A DNA stretch of 64,000 nucleotides. Origin: Narthecium ossifragum. Lineage: Eukaryota > Streptophyta > Magnoliopsida > Dioscoreales > Nartheciaceae. The stretch is taken from positions 3,703,869-3,767,868 of the forward strand of contig OY986967.1 of NCBI GenBank assembly GCA_963920575.1, written 5' to 3'. The translations under genes were made by a program, and so were the position numbers. The stretch's first letter is position 1. Every line of letters begins with the position of its first letter. The notes below the pieces were generated by a model. The model saw only the letters and a list, made by a program, of their open reading frames with translations. It did not search any database and was not told the origin of the DNA. This document shows positions 9,794 through 20,650 of the stretch, one piece after another.

Positions 9794-10388
9794 CTCTCTT
9801 CCACGGCTCTCTCCCCTGCCCCTTTCTTTCCTCCGCAGCCTATTTTTCTTCTCTCTCTCTCTCTTCCACACAAAGTCAACGCAAATCTCTTTCTTGTTTT
9901 TTTCAATCTTCCCCACAGCCTACGCGGTCACCTATTGCTTTTCTCTTCTTCCTCCCATCCGGCTTTTACCCGATGCTTACGTAGCCGCCTCTCTCCTCTT
10001 CTTTTCTGAAATACACGTCGTCCTCTCTCTGTTTTTCCGTGGCAGCCCAGCGACCTCTCTCTCTTCTTACCGCGGCCGCCTAAGTCCCTTCTCTTCTCTG
10101 TTCTTTTTCCGCCGAGAGCTCCCCTCTTTGGTATGCAGCCCCCTTTATATATATGCACAGGTAGCAATTGGGTTATTTATCATGACTGTCCGATTCCGCT
10201 TTCCTCTAATCTAATGGCAGTGATTAAACTTTGTTATTAACTTGATCTGATTTAAGTCAATTTGATCCCACTTGATTCAATTTACCTTCAATTAGTCTTG
10301 TATGAATCATATACCCAATCTAGCTAATTTATATATTAAATCAATAAAATTTGCCAACTCATATGGAATCTTAACATGATTCCTTACA
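9389..10388 (-). repeat. Downstream LTR of the copia derivative (1000 bp)
   Basis: On the plus strand it runs TGAAATTAAATAGACCCC...GATTCCTTACA. It includes a CT-rich block of about 350 bases (9760-10130), whose long open frame is low-complexity and is not called as a gene. The internal polypurine tract lies immediately to the right. Confidence 0.8.
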
Positions 10389-11771
10389 ATCTCCTCCTTT
10401 GACAATTTTGTGACAAAACCATAAAGCTAGATACAAATCGCAAACTAAGAACAATTCTAATATGGTTCAATACAAGAACTAATATGAACATGTCACCTGT
10501 ATATGCATCTCACAAGAAAACCCGCGAAATGCATTGTGAAGATAAATTCAATTAAGTAATATATATATTCAGCTCCTCCTCAAGTGTAGCAGATATATAT
10601 TTAGCTCCCTCTCAAGTCAGCAACATATTCAGCAACATACAATATACCACTCATTCATACGATATACCACTCCCCCTTTTTGTCACAGATTGACCAAAGG
10701 AGCAATAGAAAAACTAAAAGGAAGGTAAACCAGTGATCAAAGTCAGCAAAGAAGACATATACTTAGCATAACAATCCAAACTATAAGTGTTCCTAACTGG
10801 ACATAGGAAAACAAAATTCTCTCAAGCACAAGCCTTGTATGCTAAAAAAATAAACATTTCCTTAACCAAAGACTGAACCACTTTTCAATCATCACATAGA
10901 CATAGTATGCATAAGAATAAATCGCCATAGGACAAAATACTCAGAAACTTGATACATACAGTGGACAACCAGTCATGAGTGTGTGTGTGACTTTCAAAAA
11001 CATAATGCAATGTCCACAACTACTTGAAAAATAAAAACTCGGGTTATCGACCAGGGGATTGTAAGTACATTATGGAGACCTCAACTAATAAGGACTCTAA
11101 ACTCAAGCCAGAACCCTTCATGATCAGTGTAAAAGGTCTCAATAGTATTGTGACGGCTTCACTCATGGGGAGGCAGCCTTCTCCCTCTCTTTTTTTTTTT
11201 TTTTTGAATAACAAGTGAAGTGATCATTGCACATTCACATAATGGGAAGCTTCACTCTTATTTCCCGGCAGCCTTTTTCACATACATATAGGGTTAGCCT
11301 TAACACATAGCATTAGGGGTCTGTATTGAGATTATCACCTCTAAAAATTTCAGTCCCTATAATATGTGAACATAATAGGGTGGACGATTTATAATGATAC
11401 AAGGAGGGTAACCCGATTTTCTATCCTCAAGGTTGTGAGCAAAGCACCACATACAAAAGTTGTGCACTGGATTAAATATCATGAACTGAAAGTCCAGAAA
11501 ATAAGTATCAAAATTCGAGTACCGCCACAAGACCATCAATTCTACGCACATCTATCCTAAAGATGACAAAAAAATATCTAGATACAAGGTAAGTTTATCA
11601 TTCATTTGCAACAAGGACCCAAAAACAATTTTTTTTTAATTTGAATAGTAAACTACACACTGAACACAAACCATGAAACACAAAAAACACACACACAAAT
11701 AAAGAAAAACAACAGAGACTAGGAAAAGATAACCATGAAAACCTCCTAGTCTACATGAGAGTCAAATAGAA

Positions 11772-12278
11772 TTATCCATAAGTACAAACCCCTAAAGTTG
11801 TCATAAGATCTTCAAATCTGCGGACATCTAGAGGTTTGGTAAACAAATCCGACTTTCTAACCCATATGGCCTTAGTTTTTGGTTTAACATGGACATATTG
11901 TCTCTGTAGTGCAACAGTGGTGTAATATCTGCTAAATTGAGGCCTATTACTTGAAGGATATCCATGCAATCTATAGCAAAATGGCCTAATGTGTCCAAAT
12001 TTACCACAATAGTGACATGTAGAAGAACGAGATTTTGAAAATTTACCTGCATCAACCTGAGGAATAGTGACAGGACTAAACTTGGTAATACCTTGAGTGT
12101 TGGAAGATGACGAGCCAGCAGTATAACCAAGACCAAATTTTTCAGTGGTCATCCTTTGAGCTTTCAAGATTCCATCAAGCTTTTGAGAACCTGCATTCAT
12201 CTTCTCAATCGATCGATCAGTAGCATTGCATTTTTCTTCAAGAGACTTAACATGAATACTAAGTTCAGTTTTTGCCAC
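11772..12278 (-). pseudogene. Copia gag zinc knuckle fused to RNase H C-terminus
   Basis: The minus-strand frame of 168 residues has a coiled N-terminal part (KSLEEKCNATDRSIEKMNAG), then a CCHC knuckle (CHYCGKFGHIRPFC, about residues 89-102), then after about 40 residues SDLFTKPLDVRRFEDL, the recognisable end of the copia RNase H domain. About 3-4 kb of pol that should separate these two segments is absent, so an internal deletion joined them in frame. It could encode a small fusion protein if the element were transcribed; no start context supports it as an independent gene. Confidence 0.75.
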
Positions 12279-12462
12279 TTCCGACTCATGAAGAGCTTTT
12301 TGACATTTTTCAAGTTCAACACGAAGAGAGTCAATCAGATTTAGCTTTAGTCAACTCACGTTCAATAACTACTCGTTCTTTTTCAGAAACTTTAATCATG
12401 CTTTTCAATTCAGATCTAGATTTTTTCAACTCACCATACTTGTCAGCCAAGTCATTCTAAGC

Positions 12463-13635
12463 ATTATTAACTTTTCTATATAGGGCACAAATAGTCTCAA
12501 CATCTTTATCAGCTAAATCATCATCAGACTCAGACTCAGAATCAATATCATCAATAGAACAATAAGCATTATTAATAATAGCAGGAAATGCTGTAAAATT
12601 ATTCGAATCATCATGCTCATACTCATACTCACTAGAATTAGAGGAATCAGTGTCATCCCAAGTCACTTTCAAAGCTTTACCTCTTTTGTCATTGTTTCTA
12701 GTATCATTTTTACTAGGACAGTCCTTAGCAATGTGCCCCATTCCATGACACTCATAGCACCTCACTGTCTTAGCACGAGATTTCCTTTCAAACTTTTCAT
12801 CGGTTTTTCTATCATGAGAGCTTTTAGAAAATTCTCTATCGTTCTTGCCTTGATCTAGCACTAAGGTTTTTAGATTTTTCTTTCTCATAATCACCTTAAG
12901 ACGCTTGGTCAACACAACCATCTCCTCAGAATCACTAGAGTCACTGTCAGAATCTCTATTAACCTTTAACGCGAGATTTTTCTGTTTCCTAGGACGCTCA
13001 AAAGTAGTTTCATAAGTCTGTAATGCACCAACTAGATCATCAACATCAGTATTGTCAATATCCCTACTTTCCTCAATAGCAGTAACTTTAGGTCTAAATC
13101 TGTCAGACAGAGATCTCAAAATCTTCCTAACAATTTTGGATTTTGACATAGGTTCACCAAGATTATGACAAGAGTTAACAATATCACTCAACTTAGCATA
13201 AAATTGATCAAAAGATTCATGATCATCCATACGCAGAAGTTCAAAAGAAGTAATAAGACGCTGAAGCTTAGCAATTTTAACCGAAGAGGTACCCTCATGG
13301 GTAACTTCAAGTATGCGCCATGCATCTCTAGCAACAGTACAGGTGGAAACTCTCCTAAACTCGTCAACAGTCAGAGCACTATGAATAGCATTCATTGCTT
13401 TATTATTCCATCCACTCTCTTCTAATTCATTCTTATTCCAGGAAGTAAAAGGTTTAGGTCCAGTCACATCATCTATAGTAATAGTAGGGTGAGTTCAGCC
13501 TGACATAATAGACATCCAAACTTTATCATCAAGGGATTTTAAAAATATGGTCATACGAGCTTTCCAATATGTATAATTAAAACCATCAAATAAATGTGGT
13601 CTACAAGAAGAACCTCTTTCACGGGGTAAATCCAT
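12463..13635 (-). pseudogene. Ty1/copia gag (UBN2-type) with one stop
   Basis: It starts at an ATG (13635-13633, MDLPRERGSSCRPHLFDG) just downstream of the primer-binding site. The FDGFNYTYWKARM region is the typical N-terminus of plant copia gag. A TGA at 13497-13495 interrupts it after WMSIMSG; the next 336 residues are open. They include WNNKAMNAIHSAL, the UBN2 gag core, a CCHC zinc knuckle (CYECHGMGHIAKDC) near the C-terminal third, and acidic Ser/Asp-rich stretches. Gag forms virus-like particles and binds element RNA. The single stop sits where family members have Trp, so a TGG-to-TGA change is likely. Confidence 0.8.
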
Positions 13636-13704
13636 GGGTACTAAATGTCGCTAAGATCACTTTCTGTCTTCTAGCCTTAAAGTCTAGCAATTATAGAAAG
13701 TGCT

Positions 13705-13716
13705 GCTCTGATACCA
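13705..13716 (-). promoter_or_regulatory. tRNA-iMet primer-binding site of the copia derivative
   Basis: The reverse complement reads TGGTATCAGAGC, two bases inside the upstream LTR in element orientation. Confidence 0.85.
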
Positions 13717-13718
13717 AT

Positions 13719-14686
13719 TGAAATTAAATAGACCCCACATATTATCCGAAATACGTGAAAGCATATATATAAAATAAATTAAACACACACAAGAAGGAAG
13801 ACACACGATTTTTAACGTGGAAAAACCTTCACGGGAAAAAAACCATTGGTCCACCGCAGGACCAGGCGAAATCAATCCACTAAAAAGTAAGAGTACCGTG
13901 TATACAAGTTAACTAGACTCACTGTACTGACTCCTCAGATACACGCCGTCGTCCTCGCACTTGCTCGACTCCTCGAATCACGGTCCACAACTCTATTTTT
14001 CTTGATTGATCGCCTCCACCTGGTTATACTCGTTGACTCCCTCGATCTGACGAATACCTTTCATCTGCATTCGCCCTCACTCACCTCACAAACACCTCTC
14101 TCTCTCTTCTTCTCTCTCTTCTCTCTCTCCTCTCTTCCACGGCTCTCTCCCCTGCCCCTTTCTTTCCTCCGCAGCCTATTTTTCTTCTCTCTCTCTCTTC
14201 CACACAAAGTCAACGCAAATCTCTTTCTTGTTTTTTTCAATCTTCCCCACAGCCTACGCGGTCACCTATTGCTTTTCTCTTCTTCCTCCCATCCGGCTTT
14301 TACCCGATGCTTACGTAGCCGCCTCTCTCCTCTTCTTTTCTGATATACACGTCGTCCTCTCTCTGTTTTTCCGTGGCAGCCCAGCGACCTCTCTCTCTCT
14401 CTTCTTACCGTGGCCGCCTAAGTCCCTTCTCTTCTCTGCTCTTTTTCCGCCGAGAGCTCCTTTTTTGTATGCAGCCCCCTTTATATATGCACATGTAACA
14501 ATTAGGTTATTTATCATGACTGTCCGCTTCCCTCCAATACAACGGCAGTGATTAAACTTTATTATTAACTTGATCTGATTTAAGCCAATTTGATCCCACT
14601 TGATTCAATTTATCTTCAATTAGTTTTGTATGAACCATATACCCAATCTAGCTAATTTATATATTAAATCAACAAAATTTGCCAAC
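13719..14686 (-). repeat. Upstream LTR of the copia derivative, outer end truncated
   Basis: It is closely similar to 9389-10356 along its whole length (same start TGAAATTAAATAGACCCC, same CT-rich block, same 'TTTGCCAAC' near the end) but stops about 30 bases short of the complete terminus. Confidence 0.8.
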
Positions 14687-15290
14687 CCAATTTAGTGAAT
14701 TCGGCGATGACCTGCCGGAATATTAGTATTTTTTATTTCATGTACTCTTTTTTATTATTAATTGTTGAAATGTAATGTTTTCTGTATTTTAGTTAATTAT
14801 GTAATTTTTTTCTATATTTTCTGCAATTTTTTTAATGTTTTCTTTATGATAGTTAATTATATAATATATCCTGTATTTTATGCACTCTTTTTTATTATTA
14901 ATTGCCTTGACTATAAAATATTGTTATTAAGATGGAATCCTTTTTTTAGAGACTCTTCCGTTGGAGTGGATCAACTCCATTACTCCATATTTGGAGCAAA
15001 AAGGACATTTGTTGGCTACAAAAATGCAGCCAGCGTTGGAGATGCTCTGAGAGGAGCGAAGCTTCACGAGCAGAACAGGGTGATCAGGAGAAGAGTTATC
15101 TGGAGGTGTCGCCGCGTTGGGAATGCCAAATGTCGACATTTAAAAGCAGAGGGCAATATATTTTAAAACTTAAGAATGGTCGTGCACCACTACTTTCGTT
15201 TGGTCGGTGGGATCCCATGCTGCATGGGATCGTAAGATGCATATATCATATGCTGCATGCATCGGACAATAGATGCACTTTTTGGTTATC
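14687..15290. other. AT-rich non-coding stretch
   Basis: No convincing gene. The part around 14940-15060 ('ttccgttggagtggatcaactcc', 'gcgttggagatgctctgag') resembles the termini of non-autonomous plant DNA transposons. 14700-14930 is poly-T rich with a repeated 'gttaattatgtaat' theme. Confidence 0.35.
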
Positions 15291-15415
15291 TTTTTGGATC
15301 AATTGATGTATTATAATCATATATATATAGTCGTTTCATGCGATTATGTAAACATTATTTTAATCTCAATAAAGTCATATATATATTTGATCAATACCTC
15401 CCCCTTCCGCCTTCC

Positions 15416-15428
15416 TGGTATCAGAACC
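15416..15428 (+). promoter_or_regulatory. Primer-binding-like site of the pararetrovirus fragment
   Basis: TGGTATCAGAACC matches the tRNA-Met primer site with one or two changes. It lies about 100 bases after an AT-rich TATA-like stretch (about 15318-15328), the arrangement expected where a caulimovirid leader begins. Confidence 0.55.
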
Positions 15429-15842
15429 ATGAAATGTGAGTAGTGGAGTCGTATAGATTTAATCTAGGAATAATGCAGATTTAAGAAGAATTGTTCTATA
15501 TATGTTCTTTCTTTTTTATAAATCTATTTATCAGTTTTCTAGTCGCTTATACCTTCTTTCTGTTTTAGATTTTTTCCATCATTAAACTGATTCTGTGGAT
15601 CGTCACCTAAGCCGCGTGTGGCACCGTTAGCCGAAGTAGGCTTTAGGGTAAGACCTTTAAGTCATTGGCAGACGAACAGAAGTAAGCTTAAGAAGTAGGC
15701 AAGAGTCTAGAATGAAAATGAAGTTGATTTAAATCGTTGACTGAAACCAGCAAATAGAAGTATAAAAATGAAAGAAAAATATATAACAATTCTCCTTATA
15801 TTTACATTTTCCAAAGATTAAGTCTGCATACCCCTATAATCA

Positions 15843-16716
15843 TGGCATCATCCACCTCTCTAAGGAAAATTAATTTCAAAAAGGACAAAAAATTGAAGAA
15901 TGCCTAATTGACAGAATTCCCTTCTGAATTAGAAGCCTTAAATAACTGGGTTATCTCATATGTTCTTAACAAGGACATTTATAAAATTGGTTTCTTAGAT
16001 CTAAAATCGCTAATAGTGATAAAATAGTAGAAAAGACTGTGATTGTCGATCAAGGAGACCAGACAGTTAAGCTTCTCTCTGAAGAAGACTTAGATCCGTG
16101 TATGGATAAATATAATTACATCCACATAGGATTAATTCAAGTGGCTTATAAACCACTTACTTTGCAAGGATTAAACGCATCCATCCTCGCATGCCTGAGA
16201 GATGCTCGATGTTTTAATTGGCCTCAATCCCTCGTGGAAAATTATGGAAACTAACCTTAGTCATGGACCAGTTTATTTCAACGTTTATCCTAATCTAAGC
16301 ATGTCTTTGACTGGTCCTAATATTATGAAAGCTATTAGTCTTAATATTAAGACTCATAGTTACGAATTGTTACCCCATTCTGAGATCATTGCTACTGTTT
16401 ATAGGATCCATTCTAAGGTACTAAGCACTTTAGCTCTCGAGCGAGACAATTTACCCCTCAAAGTAAAACTGTGCTTATAGAGACAAATTTATTGTCCTCC
16501 AGAATTGCTACTAATAGGCAAATCATGTGGGACGAAGTTAATTTCCCAGATAATTGGGTAATAACTAACGTTGTCCTACCCAGTCCTATTGTTAATCAAC
16601 AAATTGATCAAATATCTCAAACTGATGACGGAGAAGTTACTATAACTTTTTATTTTAATAGTATTATAAAATTTACTAATATAACTACTCTTTTAAGGAA
16701 ATATCTCAATTCCTGA
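15843..16716 (+). pseudogene. Endogenous pararetrovirus movement-protein region (Caulimoviridae), broken
   Basis: Three plus-strand pieces in shifting frames (15843 to about 16250, 16202-16480, 16471-16716) carry the core of the caulimovirid movement protein, including IHIGLIQVAYKPLT, SILACLRDAR, HGPVYFNVYPN and a segment starting WDEVNFPDNW. In intact viruses this protein forms tubules for cell-to-cell movement. Breaks seen here are a stop soon after the first ATG (about 15906) and frame changes near 16235 and 16475. No coat, protease or reverse-transcriptase region follows: the sequence changes character at about 16770. The family is recognised from motif resemblance; a florendovirus- or petuvirus-like source is likely but not proven. 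The copy is not functional. Confidence 0.75.
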
Positions 16717-16770
16717 AACTCCAATTCAAGCTATTCAAATTTCATAATCTCAAATTCCTCATGAAATATA

Positions 16771-19700
16771 CGGGGGGATTTGGGAATAGTTTTAAAGTGC
16801 GTCGAGCCGCCGAGATTCGCACGCGGGACCCAAAGCGGCGAGGCATTCTTGGCCGCAAGTCGAGCCGCGGAGATTCTCACGCGCGAGATGGATGACGTCA
16901 GCGTGCGAGCTGGTACGGTGGCTTCCGCGTCATAGAAGCACCCGGCAGAGGGAGCTCTTTTCTTGGCGCACTATAGACTCTATGGTGGATGGTGACATCA
17001 GAAATGTCGTGTGGTCTAGTCCAACGTGATATGGTCGAGTCCAATGTGGTTGCACTAACTATCTTGGTTCGATTGTGTCGTGTTAGAGACTCGAAATAAT
17101 CAAGTCGCATGACACGATTTAAATGTTAGAACAACAACATATGGACGATTATCCAAAAGTATGAATGAAGCCATAGCTGGCCCATAGAATTACAGATGCA
17201 TAAGGTGATGGCGCTCAACCTAAGAGGATTTGAGGCCGAGGCCTTGTGGCTCTGGAGTCTGGAGCCCGGCCCAATAAGCTTTTTTCATGGACCTTTGTTT
17301 GAGACTTTTTTCATGCACATCAGCGTATGGAAATAATAAGCGTATAAAAATACATTTTGAATCTTACTTTATCCTGTTGGATTGCTAAACTGTGAAGACT
17401 ATTATTTTGGGCTTAAAAAGGATAATAATTAGTATGCTGAGATAAATAATAGGATAGAGTTATTAAGAATGTGATATTTGATTAAAACATATGGATAAAG
17501 TCAGGATAGGGATCCCGTAATCAAGCGGGGTCTTAGCGTATTTTAATGATGCTTTTTTCAACCTGAGATTTATTTTAGATAATGTCCAAATCTTAATTGT
17601 TTTTTGATGATTCATCGCACTTGCTAAAGGTAGGAAAAGCTGCTAACATGGATGGAAAAGGAAAACAAACTAACCAAGCAATTCATTCACCCATGAAGAT
17701 GATAAGAGCTAGTGGACTAGAAGACAGACAAGAGCCAAATAAATTAAGGCGATGGCAGCATATTAAGAAATCACGAGTTGGAAATGTCTTTGCGCGATGT
17801 CAGCGTTTTTATCATATCTTTCGCATCCGGTAACGGATTGAGGTGATTGAAGACTCTATGAAAAGCTGACTCAATCGGCTACAAATCTTCATGCAATACA
17901 AAATTTTCAGATTCGAACAACTTATAGGTGAAAACTGGCCCGCAATTATCAGGTCCATGAAATCTGGACTGCTTGTTAGGGAAGGTGGGAAGAACTTATT
18001 TCAAAGGAAAAGGAGGGGGACGACTGGGAGAATAGAAGGGGGGGAGGGAGACGAGGGTTTCTGATGGGCTGCACTAGGGAAGAAAAGATGAGTCCTACAT
18101 CCATGGAGGGCTAAGTCTTTGGCAAGGCTAGGGATGAACTCAATCGAATAATGGTATCTTTGTTTGCTTTTGATCCATGGAAACGTGCACAATGTTAATA
18201 AAACTATTGTTTTTCTTTCTCCAACTGTTACGTGAACCTCTTCTATCTCCGAATATTTGACCATGTAACTAATCCCTTTCATGGATTCAGTCATGCTTTT
18301 TCTATAGGAAGGTTAAGGTTTAAGGTTAAGTTCATAGTAAGTTGTCATTCTTGTTGCTTTAATTCTCTGTTGCGATATGTCATTGGTATATTGTCGTTGT
18401 TGGTTTTTATCGACAAGGATGATAACTTTCAAATTCTTATATATATGCGGTAAATGATCTCAAGACAAGAGTTACCTATAGATTGATTTTGGCTTGTATC
18501 GCTATATCTTCCAATTGGAAATTTAGAGTTAAATTCTCAAATTGTGTTTTACAATGGATCAAGAGTGAATGGAGATATATAGTTTGAGCGAAGGGATTCC
18601 TAATGACTTGTTGTTTTAAATACTAAGGAAACTCCTTTTCATCATTGCTATTTCTCTTAAAAATCATGTTTTAAGCAAGAGCTTTTCTTTAATCTTCAAA
18701 TATTTTCTATAATTTTTCTCCTTTGTGCTTCTTTCTCCCATCTTCCCGAGGAATCGACACGCCCAATGCTGCGCCGCAACGACCATGATACTATTTGGGC
18801 GTAATCAGGAAGTGTACCTCCTCTTGGTAATTAAGGCTCTCTTGTGTAAGACACTATTCATTTGAGTCCTCGGTTTAGAGTGATTTTTGCTTAATAACTA
18901 TAAATACGTGATTACCCATCCTCTGTCTACTTGGTGCTTGACTTATGTCAAGACGCTAATTAGACTTATGAATCTTAAGTTATGATTAAAAATTCAACTA
19001 TTAAATAATATTACTTGAAAGCATTAAAAATGAAGTATTAGTTTATCTACTTGGAGGAATATGATTTAATTCACTTTCATTAACTTAATCTAAGTCTTTT
19101 AAAGTCAATTTATAGAAAATTTTATCAACTCAAATGGTAGGCTGGATTGGTAGGACACATATTTTAATTGATAGAGTGGAACTAGGTCGACCAAGTCCAT
19201 TGACACAACATAATACCTCACCTTATAATATTGGCAAAGCTTTCCTTGAATGTCTGACAACTACTATGCTACAAACATAATTACATCATGTCAAATACAT
19301 TCTCATGGAGCGGTCTTCCAAAATTTAAGGTATGGCCCATCAATTTGGTATCATGGAGAAAAAGTAGCTAAGGTAGCTAGGGACTAGGGTTTGGTGGCAT
19401 TAATTACTACCATTATCATATATCCCATATATCTACTACTTAAGATAACATCAACAAACTAAGTAGTTAAAGTGTCAAACCTAAGGAGAGAACTTGTTAT
19501 ATATTCCTGCACAAAGAAGCTAAACATGAAAGAGTATCCAAAGAAAGATCTAATGATGGAAGATGTGGTCCTCAAAGAGCTCATGATAACTAACAACTAA
19601 ACATTATGATTCACAAGGAAAGGAAAGAAGAGGTAGACCTATCCTTCTCCTTCCCTCTCCCTCTCTTTTTTAATTCACATCCATGGTGTGTAGCAGATGG

Positions 19701-19990
19701 AGATGCATGATTGCTCATAATACCAGCAATCTAGTAGATTGTTGAATTTTGAAGCCACCTGGGTATCCTGTGGGCTGTGGCAGCAGGAGAGGAGGACCAT
19801 GAGTAGCTCACACATCATGGAGGCATGCAGCTTGCCATGCTCTCTTTAAGCTCTATCTCTCTCTCTCATTCTGCAGTGTAGTCAGTGGGCAAGCAAAACA
19901 TTGCTTTCTTTTGATGCCACCTGCAATTTGCAGTTCACTGTAGTTGAATAGGAGCCTTGTATGCCTTCTATATGCCTAAGAAGAATACAA
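16771..19990. other. Non-coding stretch, no gene recognised
   Basis: GC-richer sequence at 16771-16930 repeats a motif reading 'gtcgagccgc-gagattc-cacgcg' twice. The rest is AT-rich. Short open frames (17597-17833, 18001-18294, 18232-18453) show no recognisable domain. A segment at about 17300-17540 has the look of an old MITE, but no paired termini were found. Confidence 0.4.
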
Positions 19991-20019
19991 ACTTGATGCC
20001 ATATGCATGTATGTTGTTG

Positions 20020-20650
20020 CATGCGTTGTTTGGTTGGGATGAATCAGGGTACATGCATCGCGCGACGCGATGCACTCTCCATGGTGATCTTGTGTTTGGT
20101 TCATCACACATCAACTAATGCATGCATTGTATGATGTATTTTTTAGGCCAAATCGTGCATCGTAAAATCGTCGTTTCATGTGATACACCCTCCGCAGTCA
20201 ATGCGACGATCGATGGGTGAATCGACAGTGAAATGTGAAAGCTACATTTTAAGCTAGACAGCTGAAGAGACGGTCGATACGTGGATCGGCCCTGGATGCA
20301 TCATTTACTTACAAGGGCTGACAGTCGATGCGACGGTGGATGCGTGGGATCGACCGTGAAGTTTGAAAGCTGCATTTTTAGCTAAACGATTGAAGTGACA
20401 GTCGATGCATGAATTGATCATGGATGCATCATTTTCTCACAAAGGCTGACGGTCGATGTGACGATGGATGCGTGGATCGGCTGTGAAATTTGAAAGCTGC
20501 ATTTTGAGGTAGACAACTGAAGCGACGGTCGAATCCGCCATCATACGTAACGTAATAAGTGATCTTATGACCAATGCATGCACCGCAGGATGCATGGATC
20601 TCATGATCTCTTTGCACCAGTGATTTAACCAACCAAACTGACCCTAAATA
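20020..20650. mobile_element. MITE-like element with internal 127-bp tandem repeats
   Basis: The left side has 'gttgtttggttggga-gaatcagggt' and the right side, reversed, reads 'agggtcagtttggttggttaaatca', giving imperfect terminal inverted similarity around GTTTGGTTGG. Inside, a unit of 127-128 bases repeats about 2.4 times, starting at 20223, 20351 and 20478; each starts CG-C-GTGAA and contains 'TTTGAAAGCTGCATTTT' and 'GTCGATG'. No target duplication was established. Confidence 0.6.

Larger units (their letters stand above)
9389..14686 (-). mobile_element. Ty1/copia deletion derivative (gag joined to RNase H tail)
   Basis: Two long terminal repeats (9389-10388 and 13719-14686) flank about 3.3 kb read on the minus strand. 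In that direction there is a tRNA-iMet primer site (13705-13716), a gag ORF with a zinc knuckle, a second zinc-knuckle region, then a direct jump to the last ~25 residues of a copia RNase H. Protease, integrase and reverse transcriptase are missing. A polypurine tract (reading AAAGGAGGAG, plus 10391-10402) abuts the downstream LTR. The outer end of the upstream LTR appears truncated, since the last ~30 bases of the complete LTR are absent at 14687. That prevents finding a target duplication. The element is non-autonomous. Confidence 0.8.

Noticed and set aside
9669..10214. 181-residue frame, repeated at 14002-14551
   Set aside because: It lies wholly in the CT-rich part of the copia LTRs; the two copies disagree in frame and length.
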